DNA of 64,000 nucleotides from Halanaerobium saccharolyticum (GTDB lineage Bacteria; Bacillota; Halanaerobiia; Halanaerobiales; Halanaerobiaceae), in assembly GCF_003259895.1 (NCBI RefSeq), contig NZ_QLME01000001.1:58152-122151 (forward strand), written 5' to 3'. Positions 50,219-58,892 of the stretch are shown here, in pieces. Below the pieces are notes generated by a model. It was not told the origin of the DNA. It saw only the letters and a program-made list of their open reading frames with translations, and made no database searches. The position numbers were made by a program, and so were the translations under genes. Position 1 is the first letter of the stretch. The number at the start of each line of letters is the position of its first letter.

Positions 50219-51361
50219 TCAGCTATCCTTACCCAGGCAGCACTTCTTATATTTCTTGCCGCTGCCACAGGGACAGGGATCATTTCGGCCAACTTTTTCG
50301 CCTTTGACAACTGTCTGTTCACCGACGGAACCATCTCTTTCATTTTTTGGCAGGGGCTGCAGGTGCTTTCTCTCTTCTTCAAACAGCTCCTCTGGAGTAT
50401 GGCCTTTCAGAATCCACATCCGGGTGTTATTGTGCAGCTCATTCAGCTGCTTCACAAACTTCTGGGTTTGCTTTTCATTTTCAAACTCATAATCAATGGC
50501 AAAATCCTGCAGCATCGACATAGTACTAAAATCATTTTTTATATCCAGCTTCATGGTCCAGAGCATATCTTCAGCCTCAACTTCTGGAATTGAAAAATCT
50601 TTGATTAACATTTTTTTGAATTTACGCTGCACAAAATTCAACTTTTCCTCTTCATTGCTGCCGGCATAGAGAATGTCCTTTTTTCGAGGTAAATAATAAT
50701 CTACATTCTGCCTCATCTCGATTTCATCAATTATTTCTTCCGGGCTAATAACTCCGGGATCAAGATAATAATAACCGTAGCGTTCAATTCTATCAGTTGA
50801 GAGATATATTTCATCTACTAGCTTTCGCAAATAAAGATAATTTACATCTTTTCCAGAGTTATCATAATATTTTTCATAAAAATCATAAATTTCACTTGCG
50901 CTTAAGGCACCATAATAAACCAGCAAACCACTGACAAAAGTCATGATTTCTTTATTTTTCTGAAGCCGTTTTTTAAACTCAGAGTCATTTGTAATTTCTT
51001 CAATTTGTGCTGCTAAATCAACCGGGATTCTGACAGTAGTTTCCTCTTCATCATCTATCAGGTCAAGAATTCCCCGATAATAAAAGTTATTTAAAGCCTG
51101 TGGTAAAACTTCTTTAAAAGTTACTTTCACTCTCTTCTTCTGCTTCTGTTTTTCAATTACCCTCGCTAAAAAATCAATATTTCTGGGAAGCTGATACTTA
51201 AGCCAGTCTTTAAGCTGAGCTTTAATTCTTTCAACGAGAGCCTCTATTAATTCAGACTTGTTTAACTGACTGATTCCGCCAAACTGCCAGTACTGTCTGA
51301 TTTCAGTTAGTTCCTTTTTGGGTAGAGTCGATAAGTAATCGCCTAAATTTTGCTGTAACAT
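50219..51361 (-). CDS. SEC-C motif protein
   Basis: A 380-residue cytoplasmic protein. The C-terminus is a SEC-C zinc-binding motif ([19 protein letters not shown], about 355-375), as at the end of SecA and in many accessory proteins. Residues 1-60 look like a SAP/Rho-N-type helical unit ([27 protein letters not shown]-like). The middle (60-330) is helical and unassigned, with [15 protein letters not shown] near 105. AGGAGG lies upstream of the ATG. It ends 50 bases before the Vat-like gene on the same strand. No function can be given beyond possible protein or nucleic-acid binding. Confidence 0.78.
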   Translation of the reverse strand: MLQQNLGDYLSTLPKKELTEIRQYWQFGGISQLNKSELIEALVERIKAQLKDWLKYQLPRNIDFLARVIEKQKQKKRVKVTFKEVLPQALNNFYYRGILDLIDDEEETTVRIPVDLAAQIEEITNDSEFKKRLQKNKEIMTFVSGLLVYYGALSASEIYDFYEKYYDNSGKDVNYLYLRKLVDEIYLSTDRIERYGYYYLDPGVISPEEIIDEIEMRQNVDYYLPRKKDILYAGSNEEEKLNFVQRKFKKMLIKDFSIPEVEAEDMLWTMKLDIKNDFSTMSMLQDFAIDYEFENEKQTQKFVKQLNELHNNTRMWILKGHTPEELFEEERKHLQPLPKNERDGSVGEQTVVKGEKVGRNDPCPCGSGKKYKKCCLGKDS

Positions 51362-51559
51362 ATTTTAACCTCCTGTGCAGCTAATTGATCTTATATTTTA
51401 AAATTTTTGATCTATTCATTATTAATTTTAATTATAGCATAACCTTCAGGTCTTCTCCAACAAAAGTGTTTTGGACTGGAGAATAAAAATTGTAAATCAA
51501 AAAACTACAAACCAAAATTCCTCCTATTACAGAAAAATTATAACAGTTTCTATTATGAG

Positions 51560-51607
51560 TTGCTATAAAGTTCTTCATATTATATAATATAAATGTGGGT
51601 AAAACCC
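51560..51607 (+). promoter_or_regulatory. Promoter and operator of the AbrB/RelE pair
   Basis: -35 TTGCTA (51560-51565), 17-base spacer, -10 TATAAT (51583-51588). A palindrome TGGGTAAAACCCA (51596-51608) covers the start region and is a likely operator for the AbrB-type antitoxin. Confidence 0.75.
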
Positions 51608-51630
51608 ATAAAATACAGGGTGGTGATAAA

Positions 51631-51885
51631 ATGAGTGATAAATTAGTTGTCAAAGTGGACTCAAGAGGCAGAATAACAATCCCCAAAGAAGCTAGAAAAG
51701 CTGCAGATATTGAATCAGGAGATGTACTTTTTATGAATCTCAGCCCCGGAAGAGTAGAATTAACCAGGGCAATTAAAGATCCACTTGTAGAATTAACAGC
51801 ATATGCAGAAAGTGAATATGAAAAAGGGAATACACAAAATCTGAGAGATTTTGCTGAAGAAGAGGGGATTAAATTAGATGAATAA
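51631..51885 (+). CDS. AbrB/MazE-type antitoxin
   Basis: An 84-residue DNA-binding antitoxin of the swapped-hairpin AbrB fold (residues 1-50: KLVVKVDSRGRITIPKEARK, ESGDVLFM). The acidic C-terminus (ESEYEKGNTQNLRDFAEEEG) would bind the toxin. I start at ATG 51631 after AGGGTGGTG rather than 12 codons upstream. It overlaps the toxin gene by 8 bases, as in many toxin-antitoxin operons, and probably represses its own promoter. Confidence 0.88.
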   Translation: MSDKLVVKVDSRGRITIPKEARKAADIESGDVLFMNLSPGRVELTRAIKDPLVELTAYAESEYEKGNTQNLRDFAEEEGIKLDE

Positions 51886-52192
51886 TTATTCTGTTGAGAT
51901 TATTCATTTAATAAAAGATGACTTAAAAAGACTTAAACATCAAAAAGAAAATGCTATTAAACAAATTATTTCTTTAGAAAATGATCCAATTAAAAAAAGT
52001 AAATCTTTATCTGGAAATCTCAAAGGATTAAGAAGTTTTAAGTTCACTTTATCTAATGGACAATATAGAGCAATTTTTAAAATTTTAGAAGATAATAAAG
52101 TATGTTTGTTGATTATTGTCGGCAGCAGGCAAAATATTTATCTGGAGGCAAAACGAAGAGTTAAAGCTCTTAAGAAAAACGGATTATTATAA
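51878..52192 (+). CDS. RelE/ParE-family toxin
   Basis: A 104-residue basic protein of the RelE/ParE fold: HLIKDDLKRLKHQKENAIKQI, then KSLSGNLKGLRSFKFTLSNG and QYRAIFKILEDNKVCLLIIV, the order typical of RelE mRNA interferases (GLRxFR, YRAIF). It is translationally coupled to the antitoxin by the overlap ATGA-type junction. Toxins of this family cut mRNA at the ribosome or block gyrase; which one applies cannot be told here. Confidence 0.88.
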   Translation: MNNYSVEIIHLIKDDLKRLKHQKENAIKQIISLENDPIKKSKSLSGNLKGLRSFKFTLSNGQYRAIFKILEDNKVCLLIIVGSRQNIYLEAKRRVKALKKNGLL

Positions 52193-52257
52193 ACACTATC
52201 CCCAAATTACCGCACTTTCAGAAAAAAGATAAAAGTAAAATATAACTAATTAATAAA

Positions 52258-52287
52258 TCAAAGCCCTCATTAGAGGGCTTTTCTTTA
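52258..52287 (+). terminator. Terminator of the AbrB/RelE pair
   Basis: AAAGCCCTC, 4-base loop ATTA, GAGGGCTTTTCTTT. The same loop and stem core (CCCTCATTAGAGGG) recurs at 59071-59084. Confidence 0.9.
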
Positions 52288-52341
52288 CTTATACTATCAA
52301 TTTCAGTTTTGATATTTGCTTTTACTAGCTCTGTTACCAGA

Positions 52342-52383
52342 TAAAAAAAGAGCAGCCTCTGCAAAAAAATGAGAACTGCTCTT
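52342..52383 (-). terminator. Terminator of the 52413 coiled-coil gene
   Basis: Minus strand: AAGAGCAG (52383-52376), loop, CTGCTCTT (52355-52348), then TTTTTT. It is convergent with the toxin-antitoxin terminator. Confidence 0.88.
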
Positions 52384-52412
52384 GCTATTTCTTTCTTAAT
52401 ACTTAAGCAACG

Positions 52413-52826
52413 TTACATACTGTTGATATTTTCCTCGTTTTTTTCTGCCGTTGAATTTTTAAGCTTATCAATTTTCATATTCAGTTCACTCTGGCCAATA
52501 CTCAGGCGAGCAGTTTGATTATGAATCTTTTTAATAGTATGTCCCATTTCATCAAATCTCTCATCGTGCTTTTTAAGAGTTGATTTGATATTATACAGTT
52601 CAATATTCTGCTCTTCAAGAATATTAACCAACTTATCAAAACGTTTATCAACCTGATCGAAACTCTGATCATGTTTGTTTAATTTGTTTTTAACTTGATC
52701 AAAATTTTTATCAACCTGGTCGAAACGCTGATCGTGTTTATCTAGTTTATTTTCAACTTGATCAAAACGTTTATCAAGCTGGTCAAAACGGGCCACAAGT
52801 GTCTCTAAAATTTCAGCTTCTGACAT
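52413..52826 (-). CDS. Coiled-coil protein, paralogue of 17271-17666
   Basis: A 137-residue protein with a long coiled coil made of 7- and 14-residue units (KRFDQVENKLDKHDQRFDQ and similar repeats) over about residues 10-110, and the tail QTARLSIGQSELNMKIDKLK, which matches the tail of the 17271 protein. Starts: ATG at 52826 after GGTGG, or a GTG three codons before. The DNA upstream (GGAGAATACGAAG) is shared with the paralogue and would read GEYEER in frame, but no start codon precedes it here, so it is probably a shared control region. Function unknown. Confidence 0.75.
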   Translation of the reverse strand: MSEAEILETLVARFDQLDKRFDQVENKLDKHDQRFDQVDKNFDQVKNKLNKHDQSFDQVDKRFDKLVNILEEQNIELYNIKSTLKKHDERFDEMGHTIKKIHNQTARLSIGQSELNMKIDKLKNSTAEKNEENINSM

Positions 52827-52953
52827 CTGATCCACCTGCCTTTCTTCGTATTCTCCAGATACTTATAGTATATCGATTTTCTTAGTAATTGGCAAATGAT
52901 ATTTGGCCAGTTGGGCAGGAAAAATGCGGCTTCTGATCTAAGTTGGCACAGAA

Positions 52954-54828
52954 TTAAGAGCTCTTTTTATCCTTTTTAAAATCAATCTTTTTGACATTAT
53001 CTCGCCTCGGCTGATAGGTTTCTACCAAATCAACCAGAGCTGCAACTATCTCACTACCAGCAGACTTTTCTGCAAGTTTTGTCAGGCGCTTCAGATGTTT
53101 ATTTAAAAACTCCTGGTCTACAGCTTCTAAATTATTGATAAAAATCCGCTCATGTTCTGTGGGCAGATTATCTTCAGTATCACATAAAAGCTCTTCGTAA
53201 AGTTTTTCTCCCGGGCGCAGTCCGATCACCTCAATATCAATATCTTCATAGGGAGTTAAACCAGAAAGCGAAATTAAATCTTCAGCAAGCTCCATAATCT
53301 TGACCGGCTCTCCCATGTCCAGGACAAAAACTTCTCCTCCCTTACCTAAAGCACCAGCCTGGATCACAAGCTGAGAGGCCTCAGGAATAGTCATAAAGTA
53401 GCGGGTTATATCCTTATGAGTCACTGTCAGCGGACCACCATCAGCAATCTGTTTTTTAAATAAGGGGATTACACTTCCCTGACTGCCCAGAACATTACCG
53501 AAGCGGACTGCCATAAACTTGGTCTCAGATTTTTTGTTTATAGTCTGGACAACCATTTCAGCTGCCCTTTTGGAAGCTCCCATCACATTAGTTGGGTTAA
53601 CTGCCTTATCTGTTGAAATTAGAACAAAACGATCAATTTTAAATTTAGCTGCTGTTTCTGCCAGATTTCTGGTTCCCAATATATTGTTCTTAATAGCCTC
53701 TTCCGGACTGGTCTCCATTAAGGGTACATGTTTATGAGCTGCCGCATGGAAGACCACATCTGGAGAATGATCGCCAAAAACTTTCTCCAGCTTATTTTTG
53801 TCCCTGATGCTTCCGATGATGGAGACTAAATCTAAATTAGGATATTTATCGCGCAAATCTCTTTCTAAAAAATAGGTAGTATTTTCATTAATATCAAAAA
53901 TAATTATTTTTTTCGGATTAAACTTGGCAACCTGACGGCAGAGTTCAGAACCGATTGAGCCCCCACCACCACTGACCAGCACAGTTTTGTCCTGCAGATA
54001 ATCAGAAATTTCATCAGTAATCAAATCCACCTGATCCCGGCGCAGCAGGTCTTCTACCTTTACTTCCCGGATCTGATTTAAGGAAACATCACCTTTTAGA
54101 ATTTCATAAACTCCAGGTACAATTTCCACCTTGACCTCTTTTTTATTGCTCAGCTCATAAAAACGCTTAATTGTCTTACCATCGGCAGAGGGAATAGCGA
54201 TTATTACTTCATCAACATCGTATTCCTCGATCAACTGCGGTATTTTTGAAGATTTACCAAGCACCCGATTCCCGTGAATCTCCAGAGACTGCTTGGCCGG
54301 ATCATCATCGACAAGCCCCACAATTCTTTTGCCAATTTCCGGATGTTTCTGCATTTCTCTAATTATCATTTCTGCAGCATCACCGGCTCCAATAATTAAA
54401 ACTCTGCTCTGAGATTTATGAGTCTGATTGCGGTTTAAATGATCTTTGAGCAGGCGAAGTCCAAACCTCATTCCTCCGAGCAAAAAGATATCCGACATTA
54501 AATTAATGGCGATTATGCTGCGGGGAAAAGAAACTCTAAAGAAATAGATATAGATTACAAATATTATATTGATTACTATTGTGGCTTTAAAAATAGAATA
54601 AAGCTCGGACATGCTGGCATACTGCCACATCTTATTATAGAGTGCTGAAAAATAGAGGACAAAAAATGAGATAACTGTAATTGCCAGCAAATATTCAATT
54701 CTAAAATACTGCATCCAGGCTTCATCAAAACGCAAAATAAAGGAAAATAGTACTGCCAGATTAACTAAAGCCAGGTCAATGATAATTAACCTCGGCTTTT
54801 TATATAATTTTAAAAGATATTCAATCAT
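52954..54828 (-). CDS. Membrane-bound nucleotide-sugar 4,6-dehydratase (PglF/CapD/FlaA1-like)
   Basis: A 624-residue inner-membrane enzyme of polysaccharide or glycoprotein sugar synthesis. Four N-terminal helices (about 10-125), a CoA-binding-like domain (VLIIGAGDAAEMIIREM, about 145-260), and a C-terminal short-chain dehydratase (about 280-600: VLVSGGGGSIGSELCRQ for NAD, STDKAVNPTNVMGASKRAAE with the MxxxK catalytic motif). It converts UDP-GlcNAc to the 4-keto-6-deoxy sugar. No other polysaccharide genes are adjacent in the window. Full family length. Confidence 0.92.
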   Translation of the reverse strand: MIEYLLKLYKKPRLIIIDLALVNLAVLFSFILRFDEAWMQYFRIEYLLAITVISFFVLYFSALYNKMWQYASMSELYSIFKATIVINIIFVIYIYFFRVSFPRSIIAINLMSDIFLLGGMRFGLRLLKDHLNRNQTHKSQSRVLIIGAGDAAEMIIREMQKHPEIGKRIVGLVDDDPAKQSLEIHGNRVLGKSSKIPQLIEEYDVDEVIIAIPSADGKTIKRFYELSNKKEVKVEIVPGVYEILKGDVSLNQIREVKVEDLLRRDQVDLITDEISDYLQDKTVLVSGGGGSIGSELCRQVAKFNPKKIIIFDINENTTYFLERDLRDKYPNLDLVSIIGSIRDKNKLEKVFGDHSPDVVFHAAAHKHVPLMETSPEEAIKNNILGTRNLAETAAKFKIDRFVLISTDKAVNPTNVMGASKRAAEMVVQTINKKSETKFMAVRFGNVLGSQGSVIPLFKKQIADGGPLTVTHKDITRYFMTIPEASQLVIQAGALGKGGEVFVLDMGEPVKIMELAEDLISLSGLTPYEDIDIEVIGLRPGEKLYEELLCDTEDNLPTEHERIFINNLEAVDQEFLNKHLKRLTKLAEKSAGSEIVAALVDLVETYQPRRDNVKKIDFKKDKKSS

Positions 54829-54999
54829 TTTAAACTCAACCCCCGATTTAAATTGCTCCCTGCTTATAACTAATTATATTATATTGCAATTTCTTTCTTA
54901 ATTCAATTGATTCGACAATAATAGTGAAAAGATGTGGCAATCTCTGGCCTCCCCTACACATTATAATATTTACTATCTATAAATAATTACAAAATACTG

Positions 55000-55028
55000 T
55001 TAAAAAATTTTCCAGCAAATGCTATAAT
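55000..55028 (+). promoter_or_regulatory. Likely promoter of the phage-type replication genes
   Basis: -35 TTAAAA (55000-55005), 17-base spacer, -10 TATAAT (55023-55028). About 90 bases upstream of the 55117 start codon. The rest of 54829-55116 shows nothing recognisable. Confidence 0.5.
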
Positions 55029-55116
55029 ATCTAATATGAAATTTGCAGAAAGGAGGACTCCATATTTTTATTTTAAATTGTGATAAAATTCTTAATAAAC
55101 AGAAAGGATGATTTAA

Positions 55117-56157
55117 ATGGGTTATAACAGGATTCAGGATAATTTTTGGATTGATGAAAAGGTTAAAAACTGGGATTTTAAAACGCGGATGATCGCCCTC
55201 TATTTATTAAGCAATCAGCACAGTATTTCCGAAGGACTTTATCACCTGCCTTTAAGTTACATGGCAGAAGATATGTGCTTAAAAAAGGAAGAAATTCTGG
55301 AGGGGGTTAATAAACTCAGTGCTGAGAACTTTATTAAATACGATAAAGACAACTCCATTATTTTGATCATCAATGCTTTAAAGTATCAACCTCTAAATAA
55401 TATTAACCACTACAAGTCAGCATTAAACAAACTGGAGGCTCTGCCGACCTCCCCGCTGCTGCAGGATTTTATTGAACAGGCAGAACTATATAATCCTAAA
55501 TTTTACAGCTATCTTAAAGCAGAAAGCAAAAAGAAAAGATTCTTAAAAAAGGGCTTCTCAACCAGAAAAAGCAAGGGGCTTACTGCAGATAGAAATAAGG
55601 GGCTGCAGACAAACAGTCTGGATGGGCTTTCGACAAATAAAAGTAACTCTCAAGCTCCAGCTCTATCTCCAACTCTAACTCAAACTCAAGCTCAAATAAA
55701 AACAGAGTCTGGAAAAAAGGAGGAGGCAGAATTTTTAGAACAGATAAACTCAGATGATAATTTTAAAAAGGCAGCTGAACTCGCTTCCTATTTAATTGAG
55801 CTGATAGCTGCTAATAATCCCCGGGCTGCTGTTCCCAAAAAAGATCCTGCCGACAGGCTTTTTCTAAAGTGGACAAAAGAAATGGAAAAACTCCACCGAC
55901 TCGGTCCGGTAGGAGCAAAGGCTAAGGAAAATAAAGGCTACAGCTTTGCAGAAATAGAAGCAATTATCTGCTTCAGCCAACAGGATCAGTTCTGGAAAAA
56001 CAATATCTTAAGTGCTAAAAAATTAAGAAAACAGGTAATTAAACTGGAAAACAAACTTAAAAGTTCTAAATTTAATGCTCCCAGTCAAAAAAATAATCTC
56101 CTAAAGGAACTGTATCTGGCAGCAAAAGAGGAGGAAAACAGCAATGAAGAAAAGTGA
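55117..56157 (+). CDS. Phage-type replisome organiser/DnaD-like protein
   Basis: A 346-residue protein. Residues 1-110 form a winged-helix domain as in phage replication initiators (FKTRMIALYLLSNQHSISEG, LPLSYMAEDM, DNSIILIINALKYQP). A basic, low-complexity linker follows (about 150-200, Lys/Ser and repeated TQTQAQ), then a helical C-terminal domain with WTKEMEKLHRLG and a FAEIEAIICFSQQDQFWKNN segment typical of phage replication proteins. It would open the origin and recruit the helicase loader encoded next. AGAAAGGATG precedes the ATG. 14-base overlap with the next gene. Confidence 0.72.
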   Translation: MGYNRIQDNFWIDEKVKNWDFKTRMIALYLLSNQHSISEGLYHLPLSYMAEDMCLKKEEILEGVNKLSAENFIKYDKDNSIILIINALKYQPLNNINHYKSALNKLEALPTSPLLQDFIEQAELYNPKFYSYLKAESKKKRFLKKGFSTRKSKGLTADRNKGLQTNSLDGLSTNKSNSQAPALSPTLTQTQAQIKTESGKKEEAEFLEQINSDDNFKKAAELASYLIELIAANNPRAAVPKKDPADRLFLKWTKEMEKLHRLGPVGAKAKENKGYSFAEIEAIICFSQQDQFWKNNILSAKKLRKQVIKLENKLKSSKFNAPSQKNNLLKELYLAAKEEENSNEEK

Positions 56158-56683
56158 AATCATTAAAATCCTGAGTTATTTAAACAACTGCTATAATAAC
56201 CGCTTTAAGTTTCCAAAGGCCGATGATGACAGTTCGACAATGATGGTGGAGGTCTGGTATGATCTCCTGAAATCATATCAGTACCAGCTGGTGGTGGCAG
56301 CGGTGAAAAAATTGATTATCAATCAGCCGCAATGGCCCCCCACTCCCGGCGAAATAGTTAAGGCAATAGAAATACTAAAACAACCAGAGTCAGCTAAAAT
56401 CACAGCCGGAGAAGCATGGTATCTGGCTTTAAAAGCTGTGCGTAAATTTGGCTACTATAACCCTGGGGAGGCTATGGAATCTCTGCCGCCTGCAGTTAGA
56501 GAAGCTGTCCGCAACTTTGGTGGTTTTACCGCCCTCTGCCACAGTCAGGAGACAAGTTATGTTAAAAATCAGTTTATCAAAATTTATCAGGAGGTTAATT
56601 TTAAAAGAAAGGATACTGCTTATCTACCCCGGCCTTTTAAGGAAAAACTGCTCTTAATCCCAAAAGAAAAGGAAGTGGAGTAA
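56144..56683 (+). CDS. Helicase loader/inhibitor-like phage replication protein (G39P-like)
   Basis: A 179-residue protein. The N-terminal 80 residues (YNNRFKFPKADDDSSTMMVE, VWYDLLKSYQYQLVVAAVKK, WPPTPGEIVKAI) match the helical domain of G39P-type helicase loaders, which bring the replicative helicase to the phage origin. The C-terminal 100 residues carry a basic tail. It overlaps the DnaD-like gene and is followed directly by the next ATG (TAAATG). The pair is a typical phage replication module. Confidence 0.75.
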   Translation: MKKSEIIKILSYLNNCYNNRFKFPKADDDSSTMMVEVWYDLLKSYQYQLVVAAVKKLIINQPQWPPTPGEIVKAIEILKQPESAKITAGEAWYLALKAVRKFGYYNPGEAMESLPPAVREAVRNFGGFTALCHSQETSYVKNQFIKIYQEVNFKRKDTAYLPRPFKEKLLLIPKEKEVE

Positions 56684-57019
56684 ATGCGCAAAGAAAAATA
56701 TAGCGAGGAAGAATTATATCAGCTGCTCTGGCAGAAAGCAGAAGAAATAGAAAAAGTTCCCGGAGCAAGAGAAATCAACAGTGATCCTTTTCTACCTGAC
56801 TACGAAGTTTTTACTGACTGCTTTGGTAATTTTAGAAAATCAAAAAGGCTGCAAAAACTGGTAGAAAAGTTTACTGATCTGAGAAGAAAAAATCGCTGTT
56901 TTTGTATTGACTGTCCCCAGGATGAAAACAGGTGTAAAAAAGATGTAAGGATCTGTAAAACTAAATTTACTAATAATGAATTGAGACTTTATTTTATCAT
57001 ATTTGATCAAATTTGCTAA
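56684..57019 (+). CDS. Small Cys-rich protein with a homing-endonuclease-type repeat
   Basis: A 111-residue protein in the phage module. Residues 5-60 (EELYQLLWQKAEEIEKVPGA, then YEVFTDCFGNFRKSKRL) resemble the HNH-associated helical DNA-binding repeat (FGxWxxAL pattern). Residues 73-95 hold a cysteine cluster (CFCIDCPQDENRCKKDVRIC), probably a zinc finger. No HNH catalytic motif is visible. It begins directly after the loader stop codon. A DNA-binding role in phage replication or transcription is inferred. Confidence 0.6.
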   Translation: MRKEKYSEEELYQLLWQKAEEIEKVPGAREINSDPFLPDYEVFTDCFGNFRKSKRLQKLVEKFTDLRRKNRCFCIDCPQDENRCKKDVRICKTKFTNNELRLYFIIFDQIC

Positions 57020-57061
57020 TCACTCCTGCAGTCCCTGTTTATTCAGGGGCTGCCCCTTAAT

Positions 57062-57241
57062 TTAAAGCTCTTTTTCTTTTTTAAGTCTTCTCAATTCAGC
57101 TGATTCGACATTGCTGAGAATAATCAGGGTGTCGATTGATTCTTTGAGACCTCTGATCAGTGTTTCCAGACGAATGAGCAGGTAAATCGATAAAACCATG
57201 GGAAAACCATAAGTACTAATTAAGTTGAATAACTGTTCCAT
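57062..57241 (-). CDS. YvrJ-family small membrane protein
   Basis: A 59-residue protein with one transmembrane helix: MEQLFNLISTYGFPMVLSIY, then LLIRLETLIRGLKESI, which is the YvrJ family pattern (single helix then a charged coiled segment). Start at 57241 after AGGAG; the ATG three codons earlier lies too close to that site. Such proteins occur in phages and genomic islands beside holin-like genes. A hairpin (GCAGTCCCTG/CAGGGGCTGC, 57027-57053) separates it from the plus-strand module. Confidence 0.75.
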   Translation of the reverse strand: MEQLFNLISTYGFPMVLSIYLLIRLETLIRGLKESIDTLIILSNVESAELRRLKKEKEL

Positions 57242-57322
57242 ATAAAACATCTCCTTTCCGAACTAATGTTTGGGTTAATGGTATCACCTTAGTTCAAAAA
57301 AAGGAAGGCTGGTTTGTAAGTA

Positions 57323-57514
57323 TTAGGAATCTAAATCCATTTCCTGTGTAATTTCCTCAGATGAGGAAAGTCTAAAACCTGATTCTTCAGCAGCTTTAAT
57401 TTTATAAGCTCCTGCATTATACATATTCTTTTCAAATTCCTCTATACTTAGATTATTAAAATGTTCTTCTATATTTTTAATTCTTTCTTTAAAAGTGCGC
57501 AGGGGAATCGCCAT
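57323..57514 (-). CDS. Small hypothetical protein
   Basis: A 63-residue acidic, helical protein I do not recognise (FKERIKNIEEHFNNLSIEEF, then FEKNMYNAGAYKIKAAEESG). Its ATG overlaps the end of the zinc-finger gene by 26 bases, and it has only a weak ribosome-binding site, so it is either coupled to that gene or a frameshifted continuation of it. Confidence 0.5.
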   Translation of the reverse strand: MAIPLRTFKERIKNIEEHFNNLSIEEFEKNMYNAGAYKIKAAEESGFRLSSSEEITQEMDLDS

Positions 57515-57707
57515 CTCTATAAGCCTTATCTATTCTTTTAAGATTCTGATCATGAAGTTCAGGAATGAAAATTTCGGATCCACATTCATTGCAATAAGCT
57601 CTTTCTGCCTCATATTCAAATTCCAGACCCCGAACCTCTTTTTTCTCAACTGACTTTTCAATATGATACTCAACTTCTTTTCTGCATTCAGGACAAAAAT
57701 TTCTCAT
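57489..57707 (-). CDS. Small zinc-finger protein (MqsA/antitoxin-type N-terminus)
   Basis: A 72-residue protein with two CxxC pairs (NFCPEC near residue 4-7 and YCNECG near 38-42), the zinc-ribbon arrangement of MqsA-like and Panacea-associated antitoxins, and EIFIPELHDQNLKRIDKAYR. In relatives a helix-turn-helix follows; here the protein stops at AYRDGDSPAHF, so it may be a truncated antitoxin. Start 57707 after AAGGGG. Confidence 0.6.
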   Translation of the reverse strand: MRNFCPECRKEVEYHIEKSVEKKEVRGLEFEYEAERAYCNECGSEIFIPELHDQNLKRIDKAYRDGDSPAHF

Positions 57708-57741
57708 TTTTTTACCCCTTTCAAAGTCCAATATAACAAAA

Positions 57742-57945
57742 TTAATTATAATTATTAGGAATACTCAGTCCCTCGATATTTCTGCTTTCTGCTTCTTCTA
57801 AGTGAAGTATTGACCCGTCTTACAGCATAAAGTTTAAATCCAGTAATTCTAAATTTGTCCCAATCTCAGCAAATTCAATTTCAAATATAGCTTCAATAAT
57901 ACTATCTGGTATTTCTGGTATATCTAAAATTTTATTTATATACAT
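57742..57945 (-). pseudogene. Remnant of a PD-(D/E)XK (Rpn-like) nuclease gene
   Basis: A 68-codon frame broken by TAA at codon 42. It reads MYINKILDIPEIPDSIIEAI, then EFAEIGTNLELLDLNFML, stop, DGSILHLEEAESRNIEGLSI. The pattern (EFAEI..LDLNFML..DGSILHLE) is that of the Rpn/YhgA-type transposase-nuclease active-site region, where DGSILHxE supplies the catalytic residues. The last nine residues (GLSIPNNYN) and 25 bases of DNA are shared with the 3' end of the gene at 59208, showing recombination between the two loci. Not functional. Confidence 0.5.
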
Positions 57946-57980
57946 TTTATGGTATAATAAGAAAAAGGAGGTTATATAAA

Positions 57981-58841
57981 ATGAGCTTCTACAAAAGATT
58001 ATTTTTTCTTTTACCATTTATTTTTTCATCCTTATTTTGGATATTCTCTTTATTCAAAAGTATCCTCTACGACAAATTCATCTTTAAATATATCCATTAT
58101 GAAAAAAAGATTTTTAAAAGATTATATTATCTTTTAAGTTTCATCTGGATTTCAGCTTTTATGAATATTTATTTTAAAGATTTAATCCAATTTAGTAGTG
58201 AATATAATATTAACAGCAAATATTTTGTGATTGGAATTTTAATATCACTGATATTAGCAGTTTTATTCTGGGATTTCTTTTTCATTTCCTGCAAATCCAT
58301 CAAAAGTTTATCCTTTAAAGATTTCGAATTCACAACTGAAAAAGCTAAAGAAATAGTAGAAAAAAATGTTTTAACTAAAAATAGAGATATAAATTTTTTG
58401 CAGAATATTATAACTACAGAAAACTCATTATTAATAAATATGGATAATTATATAAATGAGCTGGATGAATTCTCCCAGCAAATGTATATTAAGTTAATAA
58501 AGAAATATATTGCTTTACGAAATAATAAAAAAATCACCTTTTTTAGATTGGAGTATTATTTTTTAAATGAAATTGGATTTAAAAAAATAAAAGATGAATA
58601 TAACTTAAGCAAGCATGATTTGGCTTTACTAAGAGAAAAATTTAATCAAGAAATAAGCAGTGTTTATATAATAGATTCAAAATATAAATTAATAAAAATC
58701 AACACTCTGTTCATTGAAAATGATATCATATTTAAAATTAAAGATACCTATAATTTAGAAGATGAACATCAAATAATACAAAATATCATTTCTCATCTAG
58801 ATAATAAAATCATAAATTTAGATAGAGAAATTTCCGGTTGA
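57981..58841 (+). CDS. Membrane protein of unknown function
   Basis: A 286-residue protein. About three transmembrane helices in residues 1-105 (LFFLLPFIFSSLFWIFSLF, LYYLLSFIWISAFMNIYF, FVIGILISLILAVLFWDFFF), then a 180-residue Lys/Asn/Ile-rich soluble part with no recognised domain. AAAAAGGAGG lies upstream of the ATG. Very AT-rich compared with its surroundings, which suggests transfer. Plus-strand orientation contrasts with the neighbours. Confidence 0.6.
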   Translation: MSFYKRLFFLLPFIFSSLFWIFSLFKSILYDKFIFKYIHYEKKIFKRLYYLLSFIWISAFMNIYFKDLIQFSSEYNINSKYFVIGILISLILAVLFWDFFFISCKSIKSLSFKDFEFTTEKAKEIVEKNVLTKNRDINFLQNIITTENSLLINMDNYINELDEFSQQMYIKLIKKYIALRNNKKITFFRLEYYFLNEIGFKKIKDEYNLSKHDLALLREKFNQEISSVYIIDSKYKLIKINTLFIENDIIFKIKDTYNLEDEHQIIQNIISHLDNKIINLDREISG

Positions 58842-58843
58842 AG

Positions 58844-58872
58844 TTGAAACAAAAATTTTAATATATTATAAT
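58844..58872 (+). promoter_or_regulatory. Promoter of the 58893 small gene
   Basis: -35 TTGAAA (58844-58849), 17-base spacer, -10 TATAAT (58867-58872). The gene starts only 21 bases downstream of the -10 box. Confidence 0.75.
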
Positions 58873-58892
58873 AAATATAGGAGATGATTAAT

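Noticed and set aside
51432-51686. A minus-strand 84-codon frame across the toxin-antitoxin promoter
   Set aside because: It overlaps the AbrB gene and its promoter, lacks a good ribosome-binding site, and its composition is unlike a protein.
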